Shown here one piece after another: positions 15,140-24,756 of a stretch of 40,621 nucleotides of DNA. Position 1 is the first letter of the stretch. Each line of letters begins with the position of its first letter. Source of the stretch: a virus; IMG/VR virus record IMGVR_UViG_3300035070_000531, positions 1 through 40,621 of that record; one strand, given 5' to 3'. The position numbers and the translations under genes are program-made. Below the pieces are notes generated by a model. It saw only the letters and a program-made list of their open reading frames with translations. It made no database searches and was not told the DNA's origin.

Positions 15140-15349
15140 ATGCGTAGAGGACTAAATAAGAATGATGCACCACTAAAAATACAGTGGCGTAGAGGTTACG
15201 ATGCTTTCTACAGGGGAGCAAAGTATACTAACCCCTACAAAGAAAACTCCATGCAATCTAGAGAGTGGGAACGTGGTTATAACAAGGCCTACTTTGAGAC
15301 ACTACGAAAGGTGAAGCATGAAGAGCAACTTAGAACAGTCGGCACTTAA
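15140..15349 (+). CDS. ribosome modulation factor (RMF)-like protein
   Basis: A 69-residue basic protein. Residues 17-51 (from WRRGYDAFYRGAKYTNPY through SREWERGYNKAY) follow the pattern of E. coli RMF: RGYxAxxxGx5-6PY, then SR/RSxW, then Gx3A. RMF binds 30S subunits and pairs ribosomes into inactive 100S dimers. A phage copy could bias host translation or be a fold reused for another RNA-binding purpose. Matching is by motif only. It has a GGGAGAAG ribosome site and is followed closely by MazG. Confidence 0.65.
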   Translation: MRRGLNKNDAPLKIQWRRGYDAFYRGAKYTNPYKENSMQSREWERGYNKAYFETLRKVKHEEQLRTVGT

Positions 15350-15371
15350 CTGGTTGAAGGAGAGATATGCA

Positions 15372-15701
15372 ATGTTAGATTTTAATGATTACCAAAAGAT
15401 CGCACAGACAACAGCTATATATCCACGAGAATATAAGATTACATATCCAGCTTTAGGTTTAGTTGGGGAAGCAGGTGAGGTAGCTAATAAGGTAAAGAAA
15501 CTTATTAGGGATGGTGAAGATACCATGCCTCACGATTGGAAGGAACAACTAGCATCAGAGATAGGTGATGTACTGTGGTACTGTGCAGCACTGGCATCTG
15601 ATCTTGACATGTCGTTAAGTGTTATAGCTAAACAGAATAAGGATAAGCTAGAAGCTAGGTTAAAGAAAGGTACGATACAGGGTAGTGGAGATAAGCGTTA
15701 G
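15372..15701 (+). CDS. mazG: MazG-like nucleotide pyrophosphohydrolase
   Basis: A 109-residue MazG-fold protein: an LDFNDYQKIAQTTAIYP start, then GLVGEAGEVANKVKKLI and EIGDVLWYCAALA, which give the two acidic pairs (EAGE and EIGD) that bind magnesium. Family members hydrolyse (d)NTPs; phage versions were proposed to act on (p)ppGpp, but later work favours nucleotides. ATG 15372 is chosen because AAGGAG at 15357-15362 lies nine bases upstream and the family N-terminus begins here. An in-frame ATG at 15318 would add 18 residues and overlap the RMF-like gene. Its stop overlaps the stop of the opposite-strand gene. Confidence 0.88.
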   Translation: MLDFNDYQKIAQTTAIYPREYKITYPALGLVGEAGEVANKVKKLIRDGEDTMPHDWKEQLASEIGDVLWYCAALASDLDMSLSVIAKQNKDKLEARLKKGTIQGSGDKR

Positions 15702-18700
15702 TTACTTATCATAGACCTACCTAATGCCGCCGCAGTAGCAAGATGATCTACATCAGGTTCTATTCTCTGTTGTTCTAAAACTGTTTTACCATACATAGTT
15801 TTATATATATCATCTGCTAATGCACGGCCTCTTCTACCAGTTTTAATCCACTCCCCTCTACTAAAAGGAGTCGGTCCAGATCCACCTTGTACATCACGTG
15901 CGGCTACTTCTCCTAAAGATTTAGCCACTTGATTTAAACTGTTAAGTCTTTTACGTATTTCATTTTCCTGTTGTGGCCTACTAAGTTTCTTATACACTCT
16001 AGACTCTACGAGCTTACCTAATTCACTCTCTACAAATGGACCTAGATATTTATTTACATGACCAGCTGCAATCTTATCACCAGTATTTACAGTAAGTGTG
16101 AATGATTTCATGCCATGTTTTTCTAGTTCTCTTTCAATAGAGTTAAATCTTTCACGTGTAGTTGTACCAAAGAAAGCTCTCATTAGTGAGTCTTGTCTAT
16201 ATCTATAGTCTGCTCTAGTTGTTTGTTCTTTGGGAGGCAGGGATTGTTTTAGTATGGGTATTCTATATGTATATCTATTTAAGGTTGCATCACCTACACG
16301 TTCAAAGAAACCCTCTCCCTCTACCTGTGCAGGATCTCTCTGCATTGCTTCTTGATCATCAAAGAAAGATAATACATCTGACAGAAAACCCAAACCTGTT
16401 AATGGTCTTCCAGTTACTTCACCTAGATAGTTACCAATCTTATCTGCTATTCTCTCATTAGCAATTTTATCTGTACCACCCTCTGTGATACCTTCTAAAA
16501 TAAGTTTAACTATTGCTTCAGATGTACCTGCATAATCTCCTGTTCTATACCTAACACCTGTATAGTCTTTTGCAAACTGTAGAAAATCTACTCCTGTTCC
16601 TACTGACAGACCTTCATCGTTATTCCTAATCATCTTGTGTATTATTTTACCTAGAGCTAGATGTGCTCCAATAGGCCAGAATCTTTGCATGTCGTACTGT
16701 CTGCCATCATCAGCTTTGATTACAGTTGGAGGTAAGTCACCATCTCCTTGTTCGTACATATACTCTGCATATTTAACTGATGAAATTAGTAGACCTGTAC
16801 CTACTATAGCTTTCCCTAAACGATCTCTTGCGTACTGCATATCAGCAGGTGTTGTCGCATCCAGCATTTCATCGCCCTGTTTTTTTAACATTTTATTAAC
16901 CATCATAGTAACAGCGTTCTTAGTTCCTTTAGCACCTTTCATAATTCCTCTACCAGAAGGGATAGCACCTAAAGGACTGTATGCTAACTGGTGCGCTATA
17001 GCATTAACTGTAAATCTTGCATATGGGAACTGTCCTGTTCCAATACCGGGAACAAAAGGTAGAGCTTCTACTAAACGAACAGCACCATTACCAGCCCCTT
17101 CTAAAAACCCACCGCCCTGTTTCCAACTACGAGGCATAGAGGCAAATGTAGCTTGCATAGCGTCACGTGCACTAGCTTTTAATACATCTGTAGTTAGCTC
17201 TGCTTCCCTCGCCACAAGCTCATCGAAGCTAACACCAGTACGTCTTAACTTTCTATCTACTGAAGCTGCAAAGATTGCTCGTCTACCATACACATCTACT
17301 ACCATATTTAAATGGTTTGCTAATGTAGAAAATTTACTTAGTCCTGAATTATTATCAAAGCCACTCATTGATCTATCTATAGTTCTAGCTATATTAGGAT
17401 TATGTTTAAGTAAATACTCTGTCATCTCCTGTGCTAGTTGCGGATTATCTAAAAATAGAAATGGTGCAAGTGTGTCTTTAGTCATGTTACTAAATCCATT
17501 AATCACACCTTTAGCAGATGCCTGACCTGTAGCAATACTTTTAGCAGATCTACCCAAGTGATACAGTGTTGTTTCAAAAGCATTAGCAGCAGCTTGAAAT
17601 GTCTGTGTACCCATGAGAGAAGCTAAGTTAGCAGCCGTAGTACCTAACTGTACAACTGCTAATGCTCTACCTTCACGATCTAATCTTTTTATGCCTTCAT
17701 AAAACCAGTTATTATACTGTGTTCTAGCTGGGTTATTTGATAATTGATCTAGTGCTTTAGCAAAATCCTCATTTATAAGTTTTCCATCTGCACCTTTTTT
17801 ATTTCTCCATGCTTCTATCCGCTTACCTAAAGGACCGAGCATACCTATAGCTTTACCACTTTCAGACCACGATACAGCAGTCATTGCTTCAAAAGACTCT
17901 ACATCTATTCCTGCTTTTGCTAGAGCTTTATCTAATAAATCAGGATCTAATTCTCTAGCAGTAGATGTTTTAGTAATAGTTCTAACCATCTCATTTACTT
18001 TTAACTTTGAGAACTGATCTACAGACATACCTAGATCGTTAGCTAATTTATTTACCTCACCTCTAACTTCATAGTCTTTAAATATAGTTTCAGCTACAGT
18101 AGTTATTCTGGCTAGTACTTCATTCTTTACTTTAACATCTAATAAATCTAAATTTTCTGCATTACCTAGATCGTCTAGTAGTTTTTTACCGTCTATAGGA
18201 TTTACTAATGTATTGGATAGTTGCTCTACATCAAACAGTTCACCCTGACCAGTTTGTTTACTTTCTACATTTTCTATTATTAGGTTAGACTGTTCAGCAT
18301 TTTGTTTAGAGTCTTCTTTTATCTTACTAGCTTTTTCTTTTCTTAACTTTTTCTGGTATGCTAATCGCTCACTTAAATCTGCAAACTCTGCTTTCTGAAC
18401 TGATCCATATCCTACCGCACCAAAGATACCACCTGTTACCCCTGCTATAGCAGTAGTTGTAGGATCTATTTCCCTATCTTCAGATTCTAAGTTGGCTTGT
18501 TGTAATGTTTGTATGCCTACAGATCTAGTAGCCTCTCCTAATCCCTCTACAGTAGCACCTATCTTTGCACCTCTAGCAAATCCTACAGATTTAGCTTTTG
18601 CTAGTGCTGCTTTTCTACCTTGAGTCATTAATGTTTTCTTCACTACCTCTACTGCACTTTTAGAAAAGAATTTACCAACAAGACCTGTGAGGAGTACGAC

Positions 18701-19393
18701 AGGATCAGTAACATTGTACCATAAGAAGTCTATTAATGCTGACTTAGTATCTCCACCTCCTTTTTCAAAGAAAGCAGGTATATTATTTTCTACATCTATA
18801 AATAAATCTACAAAGTTATCTCGCTCTTCTACTGAAGCAGTACGTAACCAATCTAATTCTGATCCTAGATTAATAAGGTTAGATTCCATAGCACGTTTTG
18901 CAGTTAAAAATCTTTCAAGGTATTCTGTATTTGTCTGGTTCTCTTGTTGTCTTCCTTCTTTTCCATACCGCGCTTCAAAATGTTTACGTAACATATCCAT
19001 ACGATTATTATCAGCAGACCATTCAGCTACAGATATTTTAATCTCTTCTGGTTCTGCTTTTAATTCCATACCAGACATAAGACTACGAGGTTGCGCTCTC
19101 TCTTTTATTGCCTGTGGAGGTAAGTCTCTTCCTGCTCTAGATACATATTCAGGAGGGTCAATGTCTAATTCATCCTGACCTAACTCTTCCTGTGCTTGCA
19201 CATTTTCTTTTTGTTTTTGAGGAGCGTCTAAATCTACATCTATGAGTTTATCATCATCATTATCATCTGTGTTTTTATCCATAGCCACAGATAAATCTAC
19301 ATCTTTAAGCTCATCATCATTTATATTTTTATCCATAACCACAGATAAATCTACATCTTTAAGCTCATCAATAGGTTCAGTTTCTAAAGACAT
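15698..19393 (-). CDS. large putative internal virion / DNA-ejection protein
   Basis: A 1231-residue protein, the last gene of the virion block, where T7-like phages place the gp16-type internal protein (T7 gp16 is 1318 residues). The N-terminus (5-50) is very acidic and repeated (DELKDVDLSV). Hydrophobic parts include DPVVLLTGLVGKFF near 232-245 and AIAGVTGGIFGAVGYG near 314-329, which could insert in the host membrane; helical, charged regions fill the rest. I see no lytic-transglycosylase motif. Size, position and composition support an ejection protein; there is no sequence homology I can confirm. Confidence 0.7.
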   Translation of the reverse strand: MSLETEPIDELKDVDLSVVMDKNINDDELKDVDLSVAMDKNTDDNDDDKLIDVDLDAPQKQKENVQAQEELGQDELDIDPPEYVSRAGRDLPPQAIKERAQPRSLMSGMELKAEPEEIKISVAEWSADNNRMDMLRKHFEARYGKEGRQQENQTNTEYLERFLTAKRAMESNLINLGSELDWLRTASVEERDNFVDLFIDVENNIPAFFEKGGGDTKSALIDFLWYNVTDPVVLLTGLVGKFFSKSAVEVVKKTLMTQGRKAALAKAKSVGFARGAKIGATVEGLGEATRSVGIQTLQQANLESEDREIDPTTTAIAGVTGGIFGAVGYGSVQKAEFADLSERLAYQKKLRKEKASKIKEDSKQNAEQSNLIIENVESKQTGQGELFDVEQLSNTLVNPIDGKKLLDDLGNAENLDLLDVKVKNEVLARITTVAETIFKDYEVRGEVNKLANDLGMSVDQFSKLKVNEMVRTITKTSTARELDPDLLDKALAKAGIDVESFEAMTAVSWSESGKAIGMLGPLGKRIEAWRNKKGADGKLINEDFAKALDQLSNNPARTQYNNWFYEGIKRLDREGRALAVVQLGTTAANLASLMGTQTFQAAANAFETTLYHLGRSAKSIATGQASAKGVINGFSNMTKDTLAPFLFLDNPQLAQEMTEYLLKHNPNIARTIDRSMSGFDNNSGLSKFSTLANHLNMVVDVYGRRAIFAASVDRKLRRTGVSFDELVAREAELTTDVLKASARDAMQATFASMPRSWKQGGGFLEGAGNGAVRLVEALPFVPGIGTGQFPYARFTVNAIAHQLAYSPLGAIPSGRGIMKGAKGTKNAVTMMVNKMLKKQGDEMLDATTPADMQYARDRLGKAIVGTGLLISSVKYAEYMYEQGDGDLPPTVIKADDGRQYDMQRFWPIGAHLALGKIIHKMIRNNDEGLSVGTGVDFLQFAKDYTGVRYRTGDYAGTSEAIVKLILEGITEGGTDKIANERIADKIGNYLGEVTGRPLTGLGFLSDVLSFFDDQEAMQRDPAQVEGEGFFERVGDATLNRYTYRIPILKQSLPPKEQTTRADYRYRQDSLMRAFFGTTTRERFNSIERELEKHGMKSFTLTVNTGDKIAAGHVNKYLGPFVESELGKLVESRVYKKLSRPQQENEIRKRLNSLNQVAKSLGEVAARDVQGGSGPTPFSRGEWIKTGRRGRALADDIYKTMYGKTVLEQQRIEPDVDHLATAAALGRSMISN
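19272..19370 (-). repeat. tandem 54-bp repeat inside the 1231-residue protein gene
   Basis: Two 45-base blocks, 19272-19316 and 19326-19370, differ at one base and are offset by 54 bases. They encode DELKDVDLSV[V/A]MDKN twice, 18 residues apart. A third, degraded copy (KLIDVDLDA) follows near 19228. The length is a multiple of three, so copy-number change would keep the frame. The encoded repeat is acidic and probably unstructured. Confidence 0.85.
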
Positions 19394-19406
19394 TATATAA
19401 TCCTAA

Positions 19407-20909
19407 TCATCCTGTAGGTCCACCACCCGGTGTGTCTATGGCTACAAGCCTATTTATAATATTCATAGCATCATCTCTAGTGTACGTAATACCTTTTGCT
19501 CTTCCTGAATTTTGAATACTTGTAATTACTTGCTCAAATTTTCCATCTGCTATAAACTTTTTAAATTGAGCCACTTGCGTAGGATCACTTTTAATTGCAT
19601 CTAAATACATATCGGTTGCTTGCCTTTTATTAGTTGGCATATTGTTTGAGCCACTAGCTGTATTGTTTTGTTGAGCACCTCCTGCTGGCTCTTCCTCTGT
19701 ATCGCTAGTTGCACCTACTATACCTGCTACCTGACGTTCTAATTCTTGAACTTCTGTAGCTAGATCATTTAATATAGCATTTCCAAGTGTATCAGTACCT
19801 CCTTTTTTCATCATGTTAATATAGTTCTTTCTAATTTTTATTTGTCCTTGTAATCCCATCAACTGAAGTTTTGGAGGACTATGTATTACTGTTTCACCTG
19901 TATCGGCATTAAAAATAGGTCTTGGAGTTGTTATCTTACCTTGTCGTATACCAAGATCTTTAAATAATTGGTTATCATCAATATTTATCATGCTTTGCAC
20001 TGAAGAACCTTTAATGTACGTACCAGTTCGTAGTCCAGTAGATGTACTTTCAGCAGCTTCTTTTAACTTTATAAAACCTAATAATTTCATCGCTTTTTCA
20101 GTCGTGCCATTTGCAAGAACTTCTTGATCGTAAGCCTCTCCTAAATTAAGTTTGTCACCTGCCGCTAACTTTTTGTATTCACCTATAAGTGTAAGCTCTT
20201 GTTTCATTCGAGTATTCTGAGCTTCAAGCTCCTTTCTTTCAGCAGGATTCATGTTAGGATTTGAATTTAATTTTTTTACAATATTAAATTGTCGTTTCAT
20301 TAAATTAGCAGACATTTCTTGAAAAGTTTTTACAGTAGGTATAGCCTCATCTAAGTTAGGTAACTTTCTTTTTTCTGACATAGGACTAACTTCTGTAGGT
20401 GCAGAGGACATAGACGCTACATAGCTATCAGTCTTACGTTGTATAGCTTCAGGCCCACCATATCCAAACATCTTAGACCATCCACGAGCAGAAGATTCAA
20501 CAGGTGCAAGGGCTTTTACAGGTGCGGTTGCCATCTCGCCAAGCTGTTGTGGTGTTGGAAGATCTCCTTCTTCAACTGAAATACCAGCGTACTGAGCAGG
20601 AGTTATATCATTTTCTTTTGTGTATGCTAATAGCTGTGCCGTAGCTTCTTCTGCATAGGGTAGCCCACCTTTCTCAATGTAATGTCTTAGAATAGCAGTT
20701 CCACCCGGACCTAACTGCGCTGCTAGTTTCTGTGTTTTAGCTATATTTTCACGTAAGGTCTTATCACGCTCATCCTGTCGTTGTATTGTTCTTTCAGCAC
20801 GTAGCTTTGCAAGCTGTTTTGTTTCTAACTTACCTGCTTCAATATCTGCTGATATAACTTTTTCTGCTCCTGTAGCAATACCTGCTAGTACTCCTTTAAA
20901 TAAGCTCAT
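19407..20909 (-). CDS. putative internal virion protein
   Basis: A 500-residue, mostly helical protein. It starts MSLFKGVLAGIATGAEK, a mildly hydrophobic glycine-rich stretch, followed by a long charged helix (about 20-70, KLETKQLAKLRAERTIQRQ). A Ser/Gly/Asn-rich linker lies near 395-425, followed by a small C-terminal helical part. No family is recognised. Between the 163- and 1231-residue genes it may be the counterpart of T7 gp15, a positional guess. Its ATG overlaps the preceding stop (TAATG), with GGAGACAG upstream. Confidence 0.6.
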   Translation of the reverse strand: MSLFKGVLAGIATGAEKVISADIEAGKLETKQLAKLRAERTIQRQDERDKTLRENIAKTQKLAAQLGPGGTAILRHYIEKGGLPYAEEATAQLLAYTKENDITPAQYAGISVEEGDLPTPQQLGEMATAPVKALAPVESSARGWSKMFGYGGPEAIQRKTDSYVASMSSAPTEVSPMSEKRKLPNLDEAIPTVKTFQEMSANLMKRQFNIVKKLNSNPNMNPAERKELEAQNTRMKQELTLIGEYKKLAAGDKLNLGEAYDQEVLANGTTEKAMKLLGFIKLKEAAESTSTGLRTGTYIKGSSVQSMINIDDNQLFKDLGIRQGKITTPRPIFNADTGETVIHSPPKLQLMGLQGQIKIRKNYINMMKKGGTDTLGNAILNDLATEVQELERQVAGIVGATSDTEEEPAGGAQQNNTASGSNNMPTNKRQATDMYLDAIKSDPTQVAQFKKFIADGKFEQVITSIQNSGRAKGITYTRDDAMNIINRLVAIDTPGGGPTG

Positions 20910-21400
20910 TACTGTCTCCTACTCATTAACCCACCACCAGTATCTGTTTCTATGTCTGGTATTGGCATATCATCTGGCTCTTCATCCATTTGCTCTGTAC
21001 TAAAATCTTTTAACTTAGAAAGTAATAATTCGGTACTCATTGGTTTATCAGATGTAGTATCATCCATACCACTATTATACTCTATACCAGCAGCTTCTAC
21101 TGTAATTAACATCATCTCCATAATCACAGGCAGTGCGAGTATGCCAGAGTCTACACTATGTATGCCCTGCATTACGCTATTCATCTGTATTGTATTAGCT
21201 ATTGTAGTTAGTGGAATGCCTGACTCTGCTACATCAACTAGCATATCAGCAAAATTATCTTCAGCTAACTTCTCTACATAATATTCTGCTACATCTTTAG
21301 TGTTAACAAAACGTGGCGGTTGTTGCCAAGGTCTGTTGCCTACCTCTGTAGTTAATGACATGCCCGGAATAGGTGCATCAAATCTAGGTCCATCAACCAT
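20909..21400 (-). CDS. hypothetical virion-block protein
   Basis: A 163-residue acidic protein. The centre is helical (VAEYYVEKLAEDNFADMLV and LPVIMEMMLITVEAAGI), and the C-terminal third is rich in Asp, Glu, Met and Pro (EEPDDMPIPDIETD), so probably flexible. No family is recognised. It is coupled to both neighbours by overlaps (8 bases upstream, shared TAATG downstream), which suggests a role in the same structure as the 500-residue protein. Confidence 0.6.
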   Translation of the reverse strand: MVDGPRFDAPIPGMSLTTEVGNRPWQQPPRFVNTKDVAEYYVEKLAEDNFADMLVDVAESGIPLTTIANTIQMNSVMQGIHSVDSGILALPVIMEMMLITVEAAGIEYNSGMDDTTSDKPMSTELLLSKLKDFSTEQMDEEPDDMPIPDIETDTGGGLMSRRQ

Positions 21401-21596
21401 TGCCTATATTACCTCTCTCTTCTTGTATAGCACTTACATACTCTTTTATTATAGCTATAGGTTCTGCTTGTGATGTAGATGTTTTCTTAGTGTCCATGTT
21501 ACGTGTTAGCAATCCTTTACTCTTAACTTCGGGTTTAGGAGCATTCATGGTTTTCATTATTTTTTTGTAAACATCTGTTGTATAATTAGTATTCAT
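21393..21596 (-). CDS. small hypothetical protein
   Basis: A 67-residue basic protein beginning MNTNYTTDVYKK. The start at 21596 is preferred: on the minus strand AAGGA lies about ten bases upstream. An in-frame ATG at 21626 would add ten residues and overlap the end of the 1047-residue gene. The C-terminal half (EPIAIIKEYVSAIQEER) is helical. There is no known domain; it is conserved in place among the virion genes. Confidence 0.55.
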   Translation of the reverse strand: MNTNYTTDVYKKIMKTMNAPKPEVKSKGLLTRNMDTKKTSTSQAEPIAIIKEYVSAIQEERGNIGNG

Positions 21597-21609
21597 AATG
21601 TATGTATCC

Positions 21610-24600
21610 TTATTTAATTTTTGCACCTATAAAAGCAGCACCTAATGTACCAACTAAATTACCTATAGCTGTTCCTGCGGCAGTGCTGCTTGCTTCTGCT
21701 TGTATATCCCTACGTGCATCAGCATTTAAATTAGCCTCTGCTAGTGATGCTATTCTATCTAGTTCATTCTCAGCAGAGGTATACGCAAATTCAATCATAT
21801 CTGAGTACTGTTGCCATAGATCACTGTAAGCTGTATTAGATATGTCTAGCAAAGCTGAAGCATTTAATTCGTTTACACGATTCTGTGCAGCTGTATCTGC
21901 TGTAGCTATCTGCCTACGCCATACTGCATTTGCCTGATCAATGACTAGTCTATTCTGTGCATTGAACTGATCACGTTGGTTCTCTATTTCTGCATTAAAT
22001 CTACTGACTGTACCATCCTGCCCTGCATTAAACTGTGCTATAGCATTCTTCTGCGCATCATTAAACTGACTAGTCTGTGTAGCTAAGTTAGCAAAGAACT
22101 GATTTGACTGATTATCAGATGAAGCATTAAACTGCTTACGTGCATTGTCTGCTGCACTGTCAGTAAACAAAGACTGTATACGTTGCTGTGCATTAAATAT
22201 TGTGGTCTGCTGTGCGTTACTTACATCAGTTAGATCTTTCTGTAAGAATGCCTGTGCTTCCTGTACAGCTGCCTGTTGTCTGTTATTAAGATTTGATATA
22301 TCTAGCTGTGCTAATGATGCAATCTCTGCCATCTGTACAGCTTGTTTATTACTTAAGTTACTTAGGTTCATTGTGTTTACAATGTTACTATTCTCTAACT
22401 GTACCTGTTGTTGTGCAGTAAAGTTCTTATCTGCAATGTCTGCAACTCTTGCTGCATTAGTTACACGAGATTGGAAACCCTGATCAAATTCCTGACCCAT
22501 AAAACTAGCACGTTGCTGTGCATAGAATACAGCCATCTGTTGCCTGTTAGATAAGTTCTGTCCTTCAAACTGTGCCTGTATCTGGGCATCTGCCTGTGCT
22601 ATAGGTAAGGCTGACTCCATTGCTGCCTGTACAATAGCCTGTCCAGCTATAGATGAGGAACCTAATCCTCTCCTAACCATCTCAGCAGTAGCAGCTCTCA
22701 TTGCACCAGCAGCCCATGATGGAGGATTAGATGCATCAAAGTCAGTAAGTAGATTGCTAAGTTGTCCAGCTACAGTAGCAGAGGCAGTAGGGTTAGCAGA
22801 CTGTGCAACTATCTGTTCTACAAATGTTGCAGCATCAGATGCTTTAGCAACAGGTGCTACTGTTTCTGCCTCTGTTATACCCGCACGTTGTACTTGTGTG
22901 CTAGGATCAATTTCTATACCTGTACCTGTCTCAGCAGTCTGTCCTGTTACAGCAGAGGTAGTTTGTTGTGCTGCATCTGGTTTAGCTTTAGTAAGTGACA
23001 TAGTACGTCCAGCAGTTGCATCTGTCACACCTTTAACACCAGTTGCTGTGTTAGTTGTGTCTGCTACCTGCGCTAATGAAGTACCTTCTGGTGTAGCTGT
23101 AGCACCTGTTGGTGTAGCAGCCCTACCAGCAGTAGCTACTGGATCTGCTGCACTTAACTGACCAGCAGTTGTAGCTATATCTGTACCCTCTGCAATAGGT
23201 ATACCTTGTGCATCTAAACGTGTGCCATCTGCTAGTACAGGAGTTTCTAATCTAGCCGCACTTATGTCTGCTATGCTAGTCAAACCTGCATATGGAGATT
23301 GTGATGGTACAAGTGCATCTATCTTAGGTCTTTTGTTCTGTAACATCTCCTGTCTACCAAACTGTATAAAGTGTTGTCTTAATTCGTAATCACTTAAGTT
23401 TGCAAGATCAGGATTATTATCTCTATATATCTGCATTTCTGCACTATTAAGTATTTGTGCATTTCTATCAAAGTTAGTAGCATTTGATGCACCACCAATA
23501 GCTATGTATGTTCTACGTAACTCTTCAGGTGTAAGATTTTGATACTCATCATTAGAATATCTAAATGCTTCTAGCTGTTCGGGTGTTAGATCAAACTGTA
23601 CAAGAGGTGGTCTAGCACCAGATGCTATTTCATTTCTACCAAACTGTGCATAGTGTGATCTAGCTTCAGCTAAAGTATCTACACCAGCTGCACGTAAGTC
23701 AGGGTACTGATCTAAATAATCCATAATAACTTCATCTGGTGCATCATCAAAATTAGTTGGTGTTAGTGATAAACCAGTTAAAGGATTAATTCTATTGCTG
23801 TTACCAAAAGCATCATAATGTGCTTGTGCTAATCTTTGATTTTTTTCTTGTTCAGTTAATCCCTCTAATGATGCTGGATCTAAACCAAATGTATTACCTG
23901 CATTAATAGCATCTACAATGTCCTGTCTGTTTGCTAAGTATACACCACCATCTACAAGCGCACCTTGTCCGGGTATCACAGGTGATGGTGCTGGTTCACC
24001 TGTAGCTCCCGTTACTGTATCATCTGTTGATTCACCTGTTTCACCACCTACATTAACACTGTACCCACCTGTACGAGTTGTATAAGTTTCTCCTGTAAGT
24101 GGATTAGTGTGTGTTACTAATCCTTGAGTATTTGTACTACCTGCTGGTGGTGGTGTTAGCCAACTAGGTATTGGTCCTTGTGATACTGTTTGACCATCTG
24201 TACCTGCTGGTGGTTGAGTAGATGCTGAATCAGGTGCGGGAACTCCCGGTCTATTTTCTGCACCACCATAGTTTGTAAAGTGTTCTACTGCATATTGTTG
24301 GGCCGTAAGAGTAGGATCAGCCTGTTGTCTTTCTGCAAAGTTTTGTGCTAAGTCAGGGTTATTTGCAGGATCTATATAAGATGTAGCATCAAACTCTGCT
24401 GGAGGTGTAAAACCTGTTACACCTTGTCTGTCTTCACCACCACCAAACTTTTGAAAGTGATCAGCTGCACTAGTAAACTGACCTGCATCAATAGCTGCCT
24501 GTACATCTGGGTTAGCTTTTGCATAAGAAGCAGGATTAAAACCTTCAGGCAAATTAAAACCACCAGCTTGAAAGTTACGCACGTAACCACCACTAGCCAT

Positions 24601-24753
24601 GTTCATAGCTTTGTTTACGTAGCTATTCATCATCATTTGCTTATCTGGATTAGCTTGCAAATAAGATTGGAACTGATCAGCAGGGCCAGTATAACCCATA
24701 CGTTGCTGTATCTTCTTCATGCCTTCTGGTTTAAATCCTTGAAACATTTGCAT
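21610..24753 (-). CDS. large virion protein with NPDV-type repeats and helical C-terminus
   Basis: A 1047-residue protein in three parts. Residues 28-475 hold about six degenerate repeats of the form YxxxNPDhx...HFxxFGxxExR (clearest at 76-110, 125-169, 345-381 and 438-475). Residues 480-660 are rich in Ala, Thr and Val. Residues 690-1020 are long helices rich in Gln, Asn and Ala with recurring QFNA/RFNA and NLxNRQQ units. The end (AAGTAIGNLVGTLGAAFIG) is a glycine-rich hydrophobic segment like those of podovirus ejection proteins. Probably an internal or tail-tip protein acting during DNA entry; the exact role is inferred. Confidence 0.7.
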   Translation of the reverse strand: MQMFQGFKPEGMKKIQQRMGYTGPADQFQSYLQANPDKQMMMNSYVNKAMNMASGGYVRNFQAGGFNLPEGFNPASYAKANPDVQAAIDAGQFTSAADHFQKFGGGEDRQGVTGFTPPAEFDATSYIDPANNPDLAQNFAERQQADPTLTAQQYAVEHFTNYGGAENRPGVPAPDSASTQPPAGTDGQTVSQGPIPSWLTPPPAGSTNTQGLVTHTNPLTGETYTTRTGGYSVNVGGETGESTDDTVTGATGEPAPSPVIPGQGALVDGGVYLANRQDIVDAINAGNTFGLDPASLEGLTEQEKNQRLAQAHYDAFGNSNRINPLTGLSLTPTNFDDAPDEVIMDYLDQYPDLRAAGVDTLAEARSHYAQFGRNEIASGARPPLVQFDLTPEQLEAFRYSNDEYQNLTPEELRRTYIAIGGASNATNFDRNAQILNSAEMQIYRDNNPDLANLSDYELRQHFIQFGRQEMLQNKRPKIDALVPSQSPYAGLTSIADISAARLETPVLADGTRLDAQGIPIAEGTDIATTAGQLSAADPVATAGRAATPTGATATPEGTSLAQVADTTNTATGVKGVTDATAGRTMSLTKAKPDAAQQTTSAVTGQTAETGTGIEIDPSTQVQRAGITEAETVAPVAKASDAATFVEQIVAQSANPTASATVAGQLSNLLTDFDASNPPSWAAGAMRAATAEMVRRGLGSSSIAGQAIVQAAMESALPIAQADAQIQAQFEGQNLSNRQQMAVFYAQQRASFMGQEFDQGFQSRVTNAARVADIADKNFTAQQQVQLENSNIVNTMNLSNLSNKQAVQMAEIASLAQLDISNLNNRQQAAVQEAQAFLQKDLTDVSNAQQTTIFNAQQRIQSLFTDSAADNARKQFNASSDNQSNQFFANLATQTSQFNDAQKNAIAQFNAGQDGTVSRFNAEIENQRDQFNAQNRLVIDQANAVWRRQIATADTAAQNRVNELNASALLDISNTAYSDLWQQYSDMIEFAYTSAENELDRIASLAEANLNADARRDIQAEASSTAAGTAIGNLVGTLGAAFIGAKIK

Positions 24754-24756
24754 TGT

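Noticed and set aside
15601-15640. TTGACA near 15604 followed by TATAGC as a promoter
   Set aside because: The spacer is only 13 bases and there is no plus-strand gene downstream to serve.
16635-17525. A 296-codon plus-strand open frame opposite the 1231-residue gene
   Set aside because: It is fully antisense to a well-supported long gene, lacks a ribosome site and has the Ser/Pro/Cys-rich composition of a mirror frame. Other antisense frames across 20-40 kb were left out for the same reason.
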